A stretch of DNA of 61,108 bases from the NCBI GenBank assembly GCA_964552195.1, contig CAZKFM010000015.1, positions 1 through 61,108 of the forward strand, given 5' to 3'. Positions 25,423 to 34,225 of this stretch are shown in pieces. Within the stretch, counting starts at the first letter, position 1, and every line of letters begins with the position of its first letter. The DNA comes from CAZKAP01 sp964552195 (lineage in GTDB: Bacteria; Bacteroidota; Bacteroidia; Flavobacteriales; Flavobacteriaceae). The position numbers and the translations under genes are program-made. Under the pieces are notes generated by a model. That model worked only from the letters and a program-made list of their open reading frames with translations, had not been told where the DNA came from and did not search any database.

Positions 25423-26091
25423 ATGAGACACGGTAAGAAAACCAATCATTTAAGCAGGACGGCATCACACCGCAGGGCCATGCTGGCGAACATGGCTTGT
25501 TCGCTGATAGAGCACAAGCGCATTAATACTACGGTTGCTAAGGCCAAGGCACTCAAGAAATTTGTAGAGCCCCTGATCACCAAGTCCAGGGCATCCAGTA
25601 ATCCCACCACGGAAAAGGGAGTACATAATCGCCGCGTGGTATTCAGCTACCTGCGAAGCAAGGAGGCTGTGACCGAATTGTTTGGTCCGGTGGCGGATAA
25701 AGTAGGTGAACGTGCGGGAGGGTACACCCGCATTATCAAGCTGGGTAATCGACTCGGGGATAATGCCGATATGGCGATGATCGAGTTGGTAGACTTTAAC
25801 GAACTCTACACGGCCGGAGAGAAGAAAGCCAAATCGACCCGACGAAGCCGAAGGGGCAAGGGAAAAAGTTCGGATGAAGAAGAAAAGCCGGTAGCTGCTG
25901 CTGAGGCTGTAGTTACGGAGACTGCCGAGGAATCGGATACCTCAGAGGTTGCAGAGGAGGAGGTAGTCGATGCCGCCGGGGAGGCTGACGTTCAGGAGGA
26001 ACAATCTCTGGAAACGGAGGAAGAGCCCCAAGAAGAAGCGCCTGAGACTGACGATTCCCAAGAAGAACAGGAGGACGATCCGAAATCGTAA
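25423..26091 (+). CDS. rplQ: 50S ribosomal protein L17 with a long acidic C-terminal tail
   Basis: Residues 1-130 are L17 (MRHGKKTNHLSRTASHRRAM, and the region with INTTVAKAKALKKFVEPLIT). A basic hinge follows at 134-148 (KKAKSTRRSRRGKGK), and then about 73 residues very rich in Glu and Asp to residue 222. Standard L17 is about 115-160 residues, so the tail is an unusual extension. It should be disordered and stick out from the subunit surface near the tunnel exit. It is the last gene of the cluster and is followed by a strong terminator. Confidence 0.96.
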   Translation: MRHGKKTNHLSRTASHRRAMLANMACSLIEHKRINTTVAKAKALKKFVEPLITKSRASSNPTTEKGVHNRRVVFSYLRSKEAVTELFGPVADKVGERAGGYTRIIKLGNRLGDNADMAMIELVDFNELYTAGEKKAKSTRRSRRGKGKSSDEEEKPVAAAEAVVTETAEESDTSEVAEEEVVDAAGEADVQEEQSLETEEEPQEEAPETDDSQEEQEDDPKS

Positions 26092-26124
26092 TGATGTGTT
26101 ATTAAGTGTTTAATACAATTGAAT

Positions 26125-26151
26125 GGATACGTGAAAGCGTATCCTTTTTTT
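26125..26151 (+). terminator. Terminator of the ribosomal supercluster
   Basis: GGATACG (26125-26131) and CGTATCC (26138-26144) form a perfect 7-bp stem with a TGAAAG loop and then seven T. It lies 34 bases after the rplQ stop. Confidence 0.9.
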
Positions 26152-26219
26152 GTGTTTATTTTTAAGGGAATTTTGAGTGGGGCAAAAGAATTGTCCCGTA
26201 CATGCAAGGAAAGAATCGA

Positions 26220-27356
26220 ATGAAGTACACAGCCAAAAAGGACGCCGTGGTTATGCTGGAAGATGGAACGATCTTCTACGGTAAGCTGATCGGTGAACTC
26301 GAGGGCACGGCTACAGGTGAGATCTGTTTTAATACGGGGATGACCGGGTATCAGGAGATCTTTACGGATCCTTCTTACTGTGGGCAGATCATGGTGACCA
26401 CCAATGCTCATATCGGAAACTACGGGGTGCGTGACGAAGAGGCGGAATCCGCCAGGGTTCAGATAGCCGGATTGATCTGCAAGAACTTCAGCCATGAGTT
26501 TAGCCGGCCAGGAGCTACAAGAGGGCTTTACGAATACCTCAGGGAGAATAAGCTGGTTGCCGTTAGCGATGTAGACACGCGAGCCCTGGTTGCCCACATC
26601 AGGGAAAACGGGGCGATGAATGCCGTGATTTCAAGTGAAACCGGTAATATGGCAGGCCTGCGGCGAGAGTTGGAAGCCGTTCCCAGTATGGCAGGTCTCG
26701 CACTGGCCTCCAAGGTCACTACGGATACGGCCTATACCTATGGAAATGAGGATGCCGAACTTCGGATTGCCGCTCTGGATCTGGGAATCAAGAACAACAT
26801 TTTGCGCTCCCTGGAGAAGCGCGGAGCTTGTATCCGCGTATTCCCGTATGGAACGAGCCTGGACGAAATGAAAGAGTGGGGTCCGGATGCCTACTTCATT
26901 TCCAACGGGCCCGGAGATCCCGAGCCCCTGGAAGAAGCCGTTCAGACAACCCGGGAGATGCTCGAGAGCGGGAAGCCCTTGTTTGGTATTTGCCTGGGTC
27001 ACCAGGTGCTGGCCCTTTCTCAGGGGGTATCCACCTACAAGATGCACAACGGCCACCGCGGGATTAACCATCCCATCCTGAATCTCATGACCGGCAAGGG
27101 AGAGATCACGACACAGAATCATGGATTTGCAGTATCCGCTGAGGAAGTGGCTTCCTCTGCAAATGTGGAAGTGACCCATACGCATCTGAACGATCAGACT
27201 GTGGCAGGCATCCGTTTGAAAGACCGTTCCGCTTTTTCCGTGCAGTACCATCCCGAAGCGAGCCCGGGACCTCATGATTCCATGTACCTGTTCGATCAGT
27301 TTATCAGCGAGATTAAAAAGCACAAGCATTCTCAGACGAATGAGAAAACAACATAA
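26220..27356 (+). CDS. carA: Carbamoyl-phosphate synthase small (glutaminase) subunit
   Basis: The N-terminal CarA domain (VMLEDGTIFYGKLIGE, and the stretch with TGMTGYQEIFTDPSYCGQIM) is followed by a class I glutamine amidotransferase. Its nucleophile Cys is in GICLGHQVLALSQG and the catalytic His-Glu in YHPEASPGPHD. The enzyme hydrolyses glutamine to give ammonia for carbamoyl phosphate (arginine and pyrimidine synthesis). An ATG lies six codons upstream at 26202. I prefer 26220 because MKYTAKKDAVV fits the family start. The large subunit carB is not adjacent. Confidence 0.95.
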   Translation: MKYTAKKDAVVMLEDGTIFYGKLIGELEGTATGEICFNTGMTGYQEIFTDPSYCGQIMVTTNAHIGNYGVRDEEAESARVQIAGLICKNFSHEFSRPGATRGLYEYLRENKLVAVSDVDTRALVAHIRENGAMNAVISSETGNMAGLRRELEAVPSMAGLALASKVTTDTAYTYGNEDAELRIAALDLGIKNNILRSLEKRGACIRVFPYGTSLDEMKEWGPDAYFISNGPGDPEPLEEAVQTTREMLESGKPLFGICLGHQVLALSQGVSTYKMHNGHRGINHPILNLMTGKGEITTQNHGFAVSAEEVASSANVEVTHTHLNDQTVAGIRLKDRSAFSVQYHPEASPGPHDSMYLFDQFISEIKKHKHSQTNEKTT

Positions 27357-27383
27357 AAAGTACAACCTGAAAATCAATAAAAA

Positions 27384-28676
27384 ATGAGCATTATAGTCAG
27401 TATCCACGCACGTCAGATCTTCGATTCCCGGGGTAACCCAACCGTAGAAGTCGATGTTATTACGGAAAACGGCTGGGTGGGCCGGGCGGCAGTTCCGTCA
27501 GGCGCTTCGACCGGTGAACACGAAGCCGTGGAGCTGAGGGACGGTGGCGAACACTACATGGGTAAGGGGGTTGCTCAGGCCGTGGAAAATGTCAATACGG
27601 TGATCGCAGAGGAAATAGTGGGGATGTCAGTATTCGAACAGGAGCTGATCGATCAGACCCTGATCGAACTGGATGGAACCCCGAATAAGGCTAAACTGGG
27701 AGCCAATGCCCTGCTTGGTGTATCCCTGGCCGTAGCCAAGGCCGCCGCTGAGGAATTGGAAATGCCTCTGTATCGGTACATAGGTGGGGTGAGCGCCAAG
27801 ACCTTACCCGTGCCGATGATGAACATCATTAACGGGGGATCCCACTCCGATGCGCCCATCGCCTTCCAGGAGTTTATGATCATGCCCGTCAAGGCGCAGA
27901 GCTTTTCCGAGGCATTGAAGATGGGAACCGAAATTTTCCACAATCTTAAAAAAGTACTCAAGGGCAGGGGGCTTAGCACAGCCGTAGGCGACGAAGGCGG
28001 ATTTGCACCTGAACTCGATGGCACAGAGGATGCCCTGGACACCATAGCCAAGGCCGTTGAACAGGCCGGTTACCAGATGGGCGAACAGATCATGATCGCT
28101 CTGGATTGTGCAGCCGCCGAATTCTATGTGGACGGCAAGTACGATTATACCAAATTTGAAGGAGAAAAAGGAGCGGTTCGCACTTCTGAGGAACAGGCGC
28201 AGTACTTGGCCGATCTCTGTGAGCGTTACCCGATTATTTCCATCGAAGATGGCATGGACGAGAACGACTGGGACGGTTGGAAGATGCTTACCGATAAGAT
28301 CGGCGATAAGGTGCAGTTGGTTGGAGACGACCTGTTCGTAACCAACGTGAGCCGCCTCTCGCGGGGCATAGAACAAGGTATTGGTAATTCCATACTGATC
28401 AAGGTAAATCAGATTGGAACCCTGAGTGAGACGATCGCAGCCGTAACCATGGCGAAGAACGCTCATTATACCACCGTAATGTCACACCGATCCGGCGAAA
28501 CCGAAGATAACACCATAGCCGACCTGGCCGTGGCATTGAACACGGGTCAGATCAAGACAGGATCGGCCTCCCGCAGCGATCGGATGGCCAAATACAACCA
28601 GCTCCTTCGGATAGAGGAGGCCCTTGGGAACACAGCCTACTATCCTCAGGAAAAGGCATTTAATGTTAAGAGTTGA
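27384..28676 (+). CDS. eno: Enolase (phosphopyruvate hydratase)
   Basis: The 430-residue enzyme of glycolysis interconverts 2-phosphoglycerate and phosphoenolpyruvate. It has ARQIFDSRGNPTVEVDV at the start, GDEGGFAPELDGT with the catalytic Glu, the catalytic Lys in ILIKVNQIGTLSET, and SHRSGETEDNTIADLAVALN. It starts 27 bases after carA and may be cotranscribed with it. A terminator follows. Confidence 0.98.
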   Translation: MSIIVSIHARQIFDSRGNPTVEVDVITENGWVGRAAVPSGASTGEHEAVELRDGGEHYMGKGVAQAVENVNTVIAEEIVGMSVFEQELIDQTLIELDGTPNKAKLGANALLGVSLAVAKAAAEELEMPLYRYIGGVSAKTLPVPMMNIINGGSHSDAPIAFQEFMIMPVKAQSFSEALKMGTEIFHNLKKVLKGRGLSTAVGDEGGFAPELDGTEDALDTIAKAVEQAGYQMGEQIMIALDCAAAEFYVDGKYDYTKFEGEKGAVRTSEEQAQYLADLCERYPIISIEDGMDENDWDGWKMLTDKIGDKVQLVGDDLFVTNVSRLSRGIEQGIGNSILIKVNQIGTLSETIAAVTMAKNAHYTTVMSHRSGETEDNTIADLAVALNTGQIKTGSASRSDRMAKYNQLLRIEEALGNTAYYPQEKAFNVKS

Positions 28677-28697
28677 TAATACTTTTGAAATGGACAG

Positions 28698-28725
28698 AGC
28701 CCTGCATAATTTTGCAGGGCTTTTT
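28698..28725 (+). terminator. Terminator after eno
   Basis: AGCCCTGCA (28698-28706) and TGCAGGGCT (28713-28721) form a perfect 9-bp stem with a TAATTT loop, followed by a short T run. It ends the carA-eno transcript. Confidence 0.9.
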
Positions 28726-28786
28726 GTACACGACAATAACATTCACTATTTTAAATCGTTGAGGAATTAAAACCTCTTACCCTCCT

Positions 28787-30382
28787 ATGAATCGCATCTT
28801 ATTTGTATCCGCTGAAAATGACGGTATTGCCAACTGTAAAGCGGGAGGCATGGCCGATGTGGTACGCGATATACCGCGTCACATATCGGAATGCATGGAC
28901 GCGGCTCATGTAGTGGTTCCGTCTTATGGGCGATTACACCAGGGGGGGAGGCTGATTACTACCTTGCATTTTCCTTTGAGGGGAGAGATCTTCGAAGCTG
29001 AAATCTATCAGGTCAAGCCCAAAAAGGAATACCGGGAGCTCAAGCACTATGTGATTCACCATCCGGAGATTACCGCCGGAGGCATTGCCCACATATACCA
29101 CGATGATCCGGAAGAGCCTTTCTATAACGATGCCATTAAGTACTTCATCTTCTGCACGGCGGTGGCCGAGGCCATTAAGAAGGGGTTGTTCGGCAGCCTG
29201 GACATCGTGCACCTGCACGATTGGCATACCAGCACGGTATTGTTTTTGAGGGGTTTCCATCCTGAATACCGTCCGCTTAAGCCGATTCGGTTCGTATACA
29301 GTATTCACAATCTGGCCATACAGGGCATTCGGCCCTTCCGTGATAATTACGCCTCGGTGGACAACTGGTTCCGCGATGTTCCCTATGACGAAAAGTTAAT
29401 CCGGGACGAACGTTACACGGATTGTATCAATCTTATGGCCGTTGGCATACGTTTGGCAGATGCAGTTCACACCGTCTCACCTTCTTACAAGGAAGATGTC
29501 ATGCGGCCGAGCTCTGCCCCCGAATTCATAGGGGGTGAGGGTCTCGAGAACGATCTGTTAGAGGCCGACGCCCAGGGTCGACTTTTCGGTATACTCAATG
29601 GCTGCAATTACAAAAAAATCCGACGAGCCAAGAAAGGACAACTGTTTTTTAATATCGTCCGGGTTTTGTTTCCCTGGCTGCAGGAAGAGTCCAAGAAATA
29701 CAAGTCCGATTTTCTGGCACATACGGGGGAGAAGATCACCCCCTACCTCCAAAAGGATCCGGAGATTATTGTCTCCAGTGTGGCACGGCTCACCGAACAG
29801 AAATTTTACTTCTTCAAGAAGAGTCCTGAGGCCCTGGATCAGATTCTTCACAGGCTCAAGCGTAAGAAGGGAGTATTCATTCTCCTGGGCACCGGTGCAC
29901 CGGAATACGAAGAGCTGTTCCGGCAAAAGAGTTATGAGCACTCCAATTTCATTTTTATTAATGGTCAGTCCGAAGATGTGATTGATTCACTGTATCTGGA
30001 ATGCGATCTGTATTTCATGCCAAGCCTGTTTGAGCCCTGCGGAATCAGCCAAATGCTCGCCATGAGAAACAGTCACCCGTGCCTGGTACACGCAACCGGA
30101 GGACTCAAGGATACCGTGGAGGACATGGTAACCGGTTTCCAGTTCGATGGCGAATCCTACGAGGAGAAGATAGAGCAGATGCTAAATGCGTTTGATAAGG
30201 CCCTGGACCTGTTCTTCAACCAGAAGAGGGTTTGGAACCGCATTTGCCGGCAGGCGGGTGCACAGCGCTTTACCTGGGAGCACTCCGTTGAGCAGTACTA
30301 CGACCTGCTCTATCAGTTGACTCCTACCGAGCGCAATCTTGAGCTTAAGCCCATCGAGAGCCAGCAGCTGAAGGTTTCCTAA
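28787..30382 (+). CDS. glgA: Glycogen/starch synthase (GT5 family)
   Basis: The 531-residue protein has the GT5 N-terminal nucleotide-sugar loop KAGGMADVV at 18-26, with HLHDWHTSTVLFLRG and VYSIHNLAIQG. The GT-B C-terminal domain has ARLTEQK and FMPSLFEPCGISQMLAMRNS. It would transfer glucose from a nucleotide sugar to an alpha-1,4-glucan. It is longer than typical GlgA (about 480) because of an extra segment near residues 270-320. No branching enzyme or ADP-glucose pyrophosphorylase is adjacent, so the exact donor and product are inferred. Confidence 0.85.
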   Translation: MNRILFVSAENDGIANCKAGGMADVVRDIPRHISECMDAAHVVVPSYGRLHQGGRLITTLHFPLRGEIFEAEIYQVKPKKEYRELKHYVIHHPEITAGGIAHIYHDDPEEPFYNDAIKYFIFCTAVAEAIKKGLFGSLDIVHLHDWHTSTVLFLRGFHPEYRPLKPIRFVYSIHNLAIQGIRPFRDNYASVDNWFRDVPYDEKLIRDERYTDCINLMAVGIRLADAVHTVSPSYKEDVMRPSSAPEFIGGEGLENDLLEADAQGRLFGILNGCNYKKIRRAKKGQLFFNIVRVLFPWLQEESKKYKSDFLAHTGEKITPYLQKDPEIIVSSVARLTEQKFYFFKKSPEALDQILHRLKRKKGVFILLGTGAPEYEELFRQKSYEHSNFIFINGQSEDVIDSLYLECDLYFMPSLFEPCGISQMLAMRNSHPCLVHATGGLKDTVEDMVTGFQFDGESYEEKIEQMLNAFDKALDLFFNQKRVWNRICRQAGAQRFTWEHSVEQYYDLLYQLTPTERNLELKPIESQQLKVS

Positions 30383-30426
30383 ATTCCGATAAAGCGGTTG
30401 AATCGGGAGATTCGATCATCGCTTTG

Positions 30427-30434
30427 TATCTTTG
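30427..30434 (+). promoter_or_regulatory. -7 promoter element upstream of gltA
   Basis: TATCTTTG matches TAnnTTTG and ends 26 bases before the gltA ATG. No good TTG lies 19 bases upstream, so only the downstream element is supported. Confidence 0.5.
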
Positions 30435-30460
30435 CGCAACCTTAAATTGAAACGCAGAGT

Positions 30461-31744
30461 ATGTCGGAAACAGCCAAATTAGAATACAAAGGAAACATCT
30501 ATGAGTTGCCCGTGATCGTGGGCACAGAGAACGAGACCGCCATCGACATCAAAAGCCTGAGGTCAGTATCCGGTCTCATAACCCTGGACCCTGGGTATAA
30601 GAATACCGGGGCCTGCGAGAGTGCCATCACCTACCTGGATGGGGAAAAGGGAATATTGCGCTACAGGGGCTACACCATTGAAGATCTGGCCGAAAAGGCG
30701 GGTTTCCTCGAAGTTTGTTTTCTGTTGATATTTGGTCATCTGCCTAACACCGATGAACTCGAACGGTTTCATACCGATATTCGCCGGGAGTCCATGGTGG
30801 ACGAGGAGATGAAGAAGATTTTGGACGGCTTCCCCAAGTCGGCCCATCCCATGGGAGTCCTTTCCTCACTGACATCAGCCCTGATCGCCTTTAACCCGGT
30901 GGCAGTGGATCCGCGTTCGGAGAAGGACATGTATGCCTCCATCGTCAGGATACTCGCTAAATTCCCGGTACTGGTGGCCTGGACACTGCGCAAGAAGAAG
31001 GGCCTTCCGCTGGATTACGGAGATGACGCACTCGGCTATGTGGAGAATATCCACAAGATGATGTTCAAGCTGCCCAATAAAGAATACCAGAAGGATCCTA
31101 TTGCGATCAATGCCCTTGACAAGCTTCTTATCCTGCATGCAGATCACGAGCAAAACTGCTCCACCTCGACGGTGCGAATGGTAGGTTCTTCCCATGCCGG
31201 TCTATTCGCTTCACTTTCTGCTGGAATCTCCGCACTTTGGGGACCACTCCACGGTGGTGCCAATCAGGCCGTACTGGAGATGCTGGAGGCCATACAGGAA
31301 GATGGAGGAGATACGGCCAAGTATATGGCGAAAGCCAAGGACAAAGACGATCCGTTCCGCCTGATGGGCTTCGGGCACCGTGTTTACAAGAATTTTGACC
31401 CCAGGGCACGAATAATCAAGAAAGCCGCCGATGAGGTACTAGGAGCTCTGGGGATCGAGGATCCCATATTGGAGATTGCCAAGGGTCTGGAGCGCGAAGC
31501 GCTGGAAGACTCTTATTTTGTCGACCGCAAACTGTATCCTAATGTGGATTTCTACAGCGGTATCATCTACCGGGCATTGGGTATCCCAACCGATATGTTT
31601 ACGGTGATGTTCGCTTTGGGCCGACTGCCGGGCTGGATCGCTCAATGGAGGGAGATGCGCCTCAAAACCGAGCCCATTGGTCGTCCCCGACAGGTTTATG
31701 TTGGAGAGAATCAGCGGGACTTTGTTCCCTTGCAAAGCCGTTAG
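30461..31744 (+). CDS. gltA: Citrate synthase
   Basis: The 427-residue enzyme condenses acetyl-CoA with oxaloacetate at the entry to the TCA cycle. The conserved segments are SSHAGLFASLSAGISALWGP, with the active-site His264 in GPLHGGANQA, and GFGHRVYKNFDPRARIIK with His306. The catalytic Asp is in YPNVDFYSG. It is of the longer hexameric type. Its stop overlaps the stop of the convergent downstream gene by four bases. Confidence 0.97.
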   Translation: MSETAKLEYKGNIYELPVIVGTENETAIDIKSLRSVSGLITLDPGYKNTGACESAITYLDGEKGILRYRGYTIEDLAEKAGFLEVCFLLIFGHLPNTDELERFHTDIRRESMVDEEMKKILDGFPKSAHPMGVLSSLTSALIAFNPVAVDPRSEKDMYASIVRILAKFPVLVAWTLRKKKGLPLDYGDDALGYVENIHKMMFKLPNKEYQKDPIAINALDKLLILHADHEQNCSTSTVRMVGSSHAGLFASLSAGISALWGPLHGGANQAVLEMLEAIQEDGGDTAKYMAKAKDKDDPFRLMGFGHRVYKNFDPRARIIKKAADEVLGALGIEDPILEIAKGLEREALEDSYFVDRKLYPNVDFYSGIIYRALGIPTDMFTVMFALGRLPGWIAQWREMRLKTEPIGRPRQVYVGENQRDFVPLQSR

Positions 31745-32211
31745 TCGGCTTCCGGAGGTACTGCCTGACTGTTTTCCTTAAGAGATTCACTGGCCCGGTA
31801 CAGCATTTGAAGCAGTTGCAGCCTATAGTAGTCCTCGGCCTCGTAGCGGGCGCGGTACTCGAGTTCGCTCTCGAGTTGTCTGTAATAACGAAAGAGGTAG
31901 ATGCTTGCTCCCAGAGGGGAAAGTTCACTGAGCCGATGCTGCAGTTGCTCCTCGGAGGATTCCAGTACAGGCCCCAATTTGTTTTTCATTTCCGATCTCT
32001 TGCGAGGGTCCCATTCTCCTGTCAGGTCCTGTAACTGCATGGTAAGTGCACTGAGGGGTATGCTATCGGATATGGGAATGAAGGTGAGTTCTCCGCAGCT
32101 TACATCCGGATTGAGGTCGCAACGGGTTTCCCATTCCAGTCGAACAAAGAGATAGCCCATCCCCAGGAGTGCGAGTGCAAAAAAAAGAAACAGAATTCTT
32201 AGAAAACCCAT
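31741..32211 (-). CDS. Small membrane-anchored protein of unknown function
   Basis: I do not recognise a family. The 156-residue protein has one N-terminal hydrophobic segment (FLRILFLFFALALLGMGYLF) and then an extracytoplasmic domain with two cysteines (CDLNPDVSCGE), which could form a disulfide. A long helical, charged stretch follows (around RYYRQLESELEYRARYEAED) with coiled-coil character. It overlaps gltA tail-to-tail and is divergent from the amidinohydrolase gene. Confidence 0.6.
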   Translation of the reverse strand: MGFLRILFLFFALALLGMGYLFVRLEWETRCDLNPDVSCGELTFIPISDSIPLSALTMQLQDLTGEWDPRKRSEMKNKLGPVLESSEEQLQHRLSELSPLGASIYLFRYYRQLESELEYRARYEAEDYYRLQLLQMLYRASESLKENSQAVPPEAD

Positions 32212-32283
32212 CGAAAACTAGACTAAGGGCATAAATTGCAATTATAAGTACCCTTTTTCAGTTTAAAGTTAAAACAAAAAACG

Positions 32284-33213
32284 ATGAAGGCTGATACCCT
32301 GAAACTGGGGATACACAACGAGACGGGTTGGCTAGTGAGTGTTGTACTGGGGACGGCAGAGGCCACTGGGCCCCCTCCGAGACCTGAAGAAGCCTACGAC
32401 CCCAGTTCGCGGGCACATCTGATGGCCGGTACGTATCCGACCGTGGAGGACATGCAGTCCGAACTCGCCGGATATGAGGCCGTGTTGAAGAAGCACGGAG
32501 TGGAGGTCTTTCGTCCGCGAGTTATCGAGAACTGCAACCAGATTTTCGCCAGGGATATTGCCTTTGTTGTGGATCATACGCTGTATCGATCCAATATACT
32601 TCCCGTCAGGGAGGGTGAAATACAGGCCCTGGACTACCTCACAGCTGCGCTGACTGCTGAGCAGGTCTGTGACTTGCCGGAGGAGGTTCATGTGGAGGGT
32701 GGTGATGTTATGCCGTGGAAGGATTACCTCTTCATCGGAGTATATAGTGGGTCGGACTATCCGGATTTTATCACGGCCCGTACGAATCGGGCGGCTGTGG
32801 AGTACTTCAGGGAGAAATGTCCCCATCGAAAAGTAGTGGGCATAGAATTGATCAAGTCCAATACCGACCCCGAAAAGAATGCCCTTCATCTGGATTGCTG
32901 CTTTCAGCCGGTAGGTCGGGACCGGGCGATCATGTGCCCACAGGGTTTTCGCAATCCTGAACAATATCGCTGGCTGAGGTCGCAGTTTCCGGAGGATGGG
33001 GTGTTTGAGGTCAGCCCCTCCGAAATGGCCCGGATGTACTGTAATATTTTTTCAATTGCAATGGATGTAGTGGTTTCGGAGATTACCTTTGTCCGGCTGA
33101 ATAACTGGCTGGAGGAGCAAGGATTTAAGGTGGAGGCCATACCCTTCTCGGAAATTGCCAAACAAGGTGGTTTGCTCCGGTGTACCACCCTTCCTCTGCG
33201 CAGGGAGGATTAG
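32284..33213 (+). CDS. Amidinotransferase / dimethylarginine dimethylaminohydrolase-like enzyme
   Basis: The 309-residue protein belongs to the guanidino-group-modifying superfamily. The expected active-site pieces are present: FARD with Asp91, VHVEGGDV (136-142), His202 in ALHLDCCFQPVG, and the nucleophile Cys300 in GGLLRCTTLPL. DDAH enzymes turn methylated arginines into citrulline, and amidinotransferases move the amidino group. The sequence does not decide which. It lies 40 bases upstream of a second enzyme of the same superfamily and is probably cotranscribed with it. Confidence 0.82.
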   Translation: MKADTLKLGIHNETGWLVSVVLGTAEATGPPPRPEEAYDPSSRAHLMAGTYPTVEDMQSELAGYEAVLKKHGVEVFRPRVIENCNQIFARDIAFVVDHTLYRSNILPVREGEIQALDYLTAALTAEQVCDLPEEVHVEGGDVMPWKDYLFIGVYSGSDYPDFITARTNRAAVEYFREKCPHRKVVGIELIKSNTDPEKNALHLDCCFQPVGRDRAIMCPQGFRNPEQYRWLRSQFPEDGVFEVSPSEMARMYCNIFSIAMDVVVSEITFVRLNNWLEEQGFKVEAIPFSEIAKQGGLLRCTTLPLRRED

Positions 33214-33262
33214 CTACCGTTGTCCGGCTAAACTTTAAACCATTCTTATTTTCTTGAAAACC

Positions 33263-34210
33263 GTGATCCAGCAGACCGCCTCAAACGTACTTATGGTGCG
33301 TCCGGCCACCTACCGCATGAACGAACAGACAGCGGTCAATAATTATTTTCAGCACGAAGCCGGGAAGCTTTCCGATACGGAGGTGGTCACCCGGGCACTG
33401 GCGGAATTCGACGGCCTGGTGCGCGTACTAAGAAACGCGGGTATTGGGGTTATTGTTTTTCAAGACACGGATGCCAGAGACACTCCCGACGCCGTCTTTC
33501 CTAACAACTGGGTTTCCTTTCATGAGGACGGGACAGCTATACTCTACCCAATGTTTGCCGAAAACCGGCGAAAGGAAAGAATCGAGGAGGTCATCAAGCT
33601 GGTCGAAGCTAACGGTTTTCATATCGAGAACATCATGGACTACACCTCGGCTGAAGACAGTGGTATCTTCCTCGAAGGTACCGGGAGTATAGAACTCGAC
33701 CGGGTTAACGAGCGTGCGTATTGTGCCCTGTCGGAGAGGTCCGACGAGTCACTCTTCATGGAGTTTTGTGAAGATCAGGGATACTGGCCCGTACCTTTCC
33801 ACGCCTTCCAATCGGTCGAAGATCAGCGATTGCCCATTTATCACACCAATGTGATGATGTCAGTCGGGAGCAGGCTCGCTATGGTGTGCCTGGATTGCAT
33901 AGACGATCCGTCGGAACGCAAGAACGTGCGCCGTCATCTGTTGGATTCGGGCAAGGAGATCCTGAGTCTTTCAGAGGAGCAGATAGCGCATTTTGCTGGC
34001 AATACACTGGAATTACAGAATGACCAAGGCGAGCCCTTTTTCGTGATGAGTACCAATGCCTACCAGACCCTGACCAGCACGCAAAGGGACCGTATAGAGA
34101 GGGAGGCGCGCATTCTACACAGTCCGCTTGATGTCATTGAACGACTGGGTGGAGGAAGTGCTCGTTGCATGCTGGCAGAGATCTTCCTGCCTCGAAACGC
34201 TGCCCTTTGA
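33263..34210 (+). CDS. ctlX: Citrulline utilisation hydrolase type (CtlX family, arginine-deiminase related)
   Basis: The guanidino/ureido hydrolase features are visible: DAVFPNNWVSFHEDGT, EGTGS, YHTNVMMSVGSRLAMVCLDC with the catalytic His, and the nucleophile Cys in GGGSARCMLAEIFLPRN. These fit the CtlX family, proposed to hydrolyse citrulline to ornithine. No ATG is available at the start. I use GTG 33263 because IQQTASNVLMVRP aligns with the family N-terminus. A TTG at 33254 would add three residues. The gene runs tail-to-tail with the BCCT transporter, 15 bases apart. Confidence 0.85.
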   Translation: MIQQTASNVLMVRPATYRMNEQTAVNNYFQHEAGKLSDTEVVTRALAEFDGLVRVLRNAGIGVIVFQDTDARDTPDAVFPNNWVSFHEDGTAILYPMFAENRRKERIEEVIKLVEANGFHIENIMDYTSAEDSGIFLEGTGSIELDRVNERAYCALSERSDESLFMEFCEDQGYWPVPFHAFQSVEDQRLPIYHTNVMMSVGSRLAMVCLDCIDDPSERKNVRRHLLDSGKEILSLSEEQIAHFAGNTLELQNDQGEPFFVMSTNAYQTLTSTQRDRIEREARILHSPLDVIERLGGGSARCMLAEIFLPRNAAL

Positions 34211-34225
34211 TGGGAGTGTTATTCC

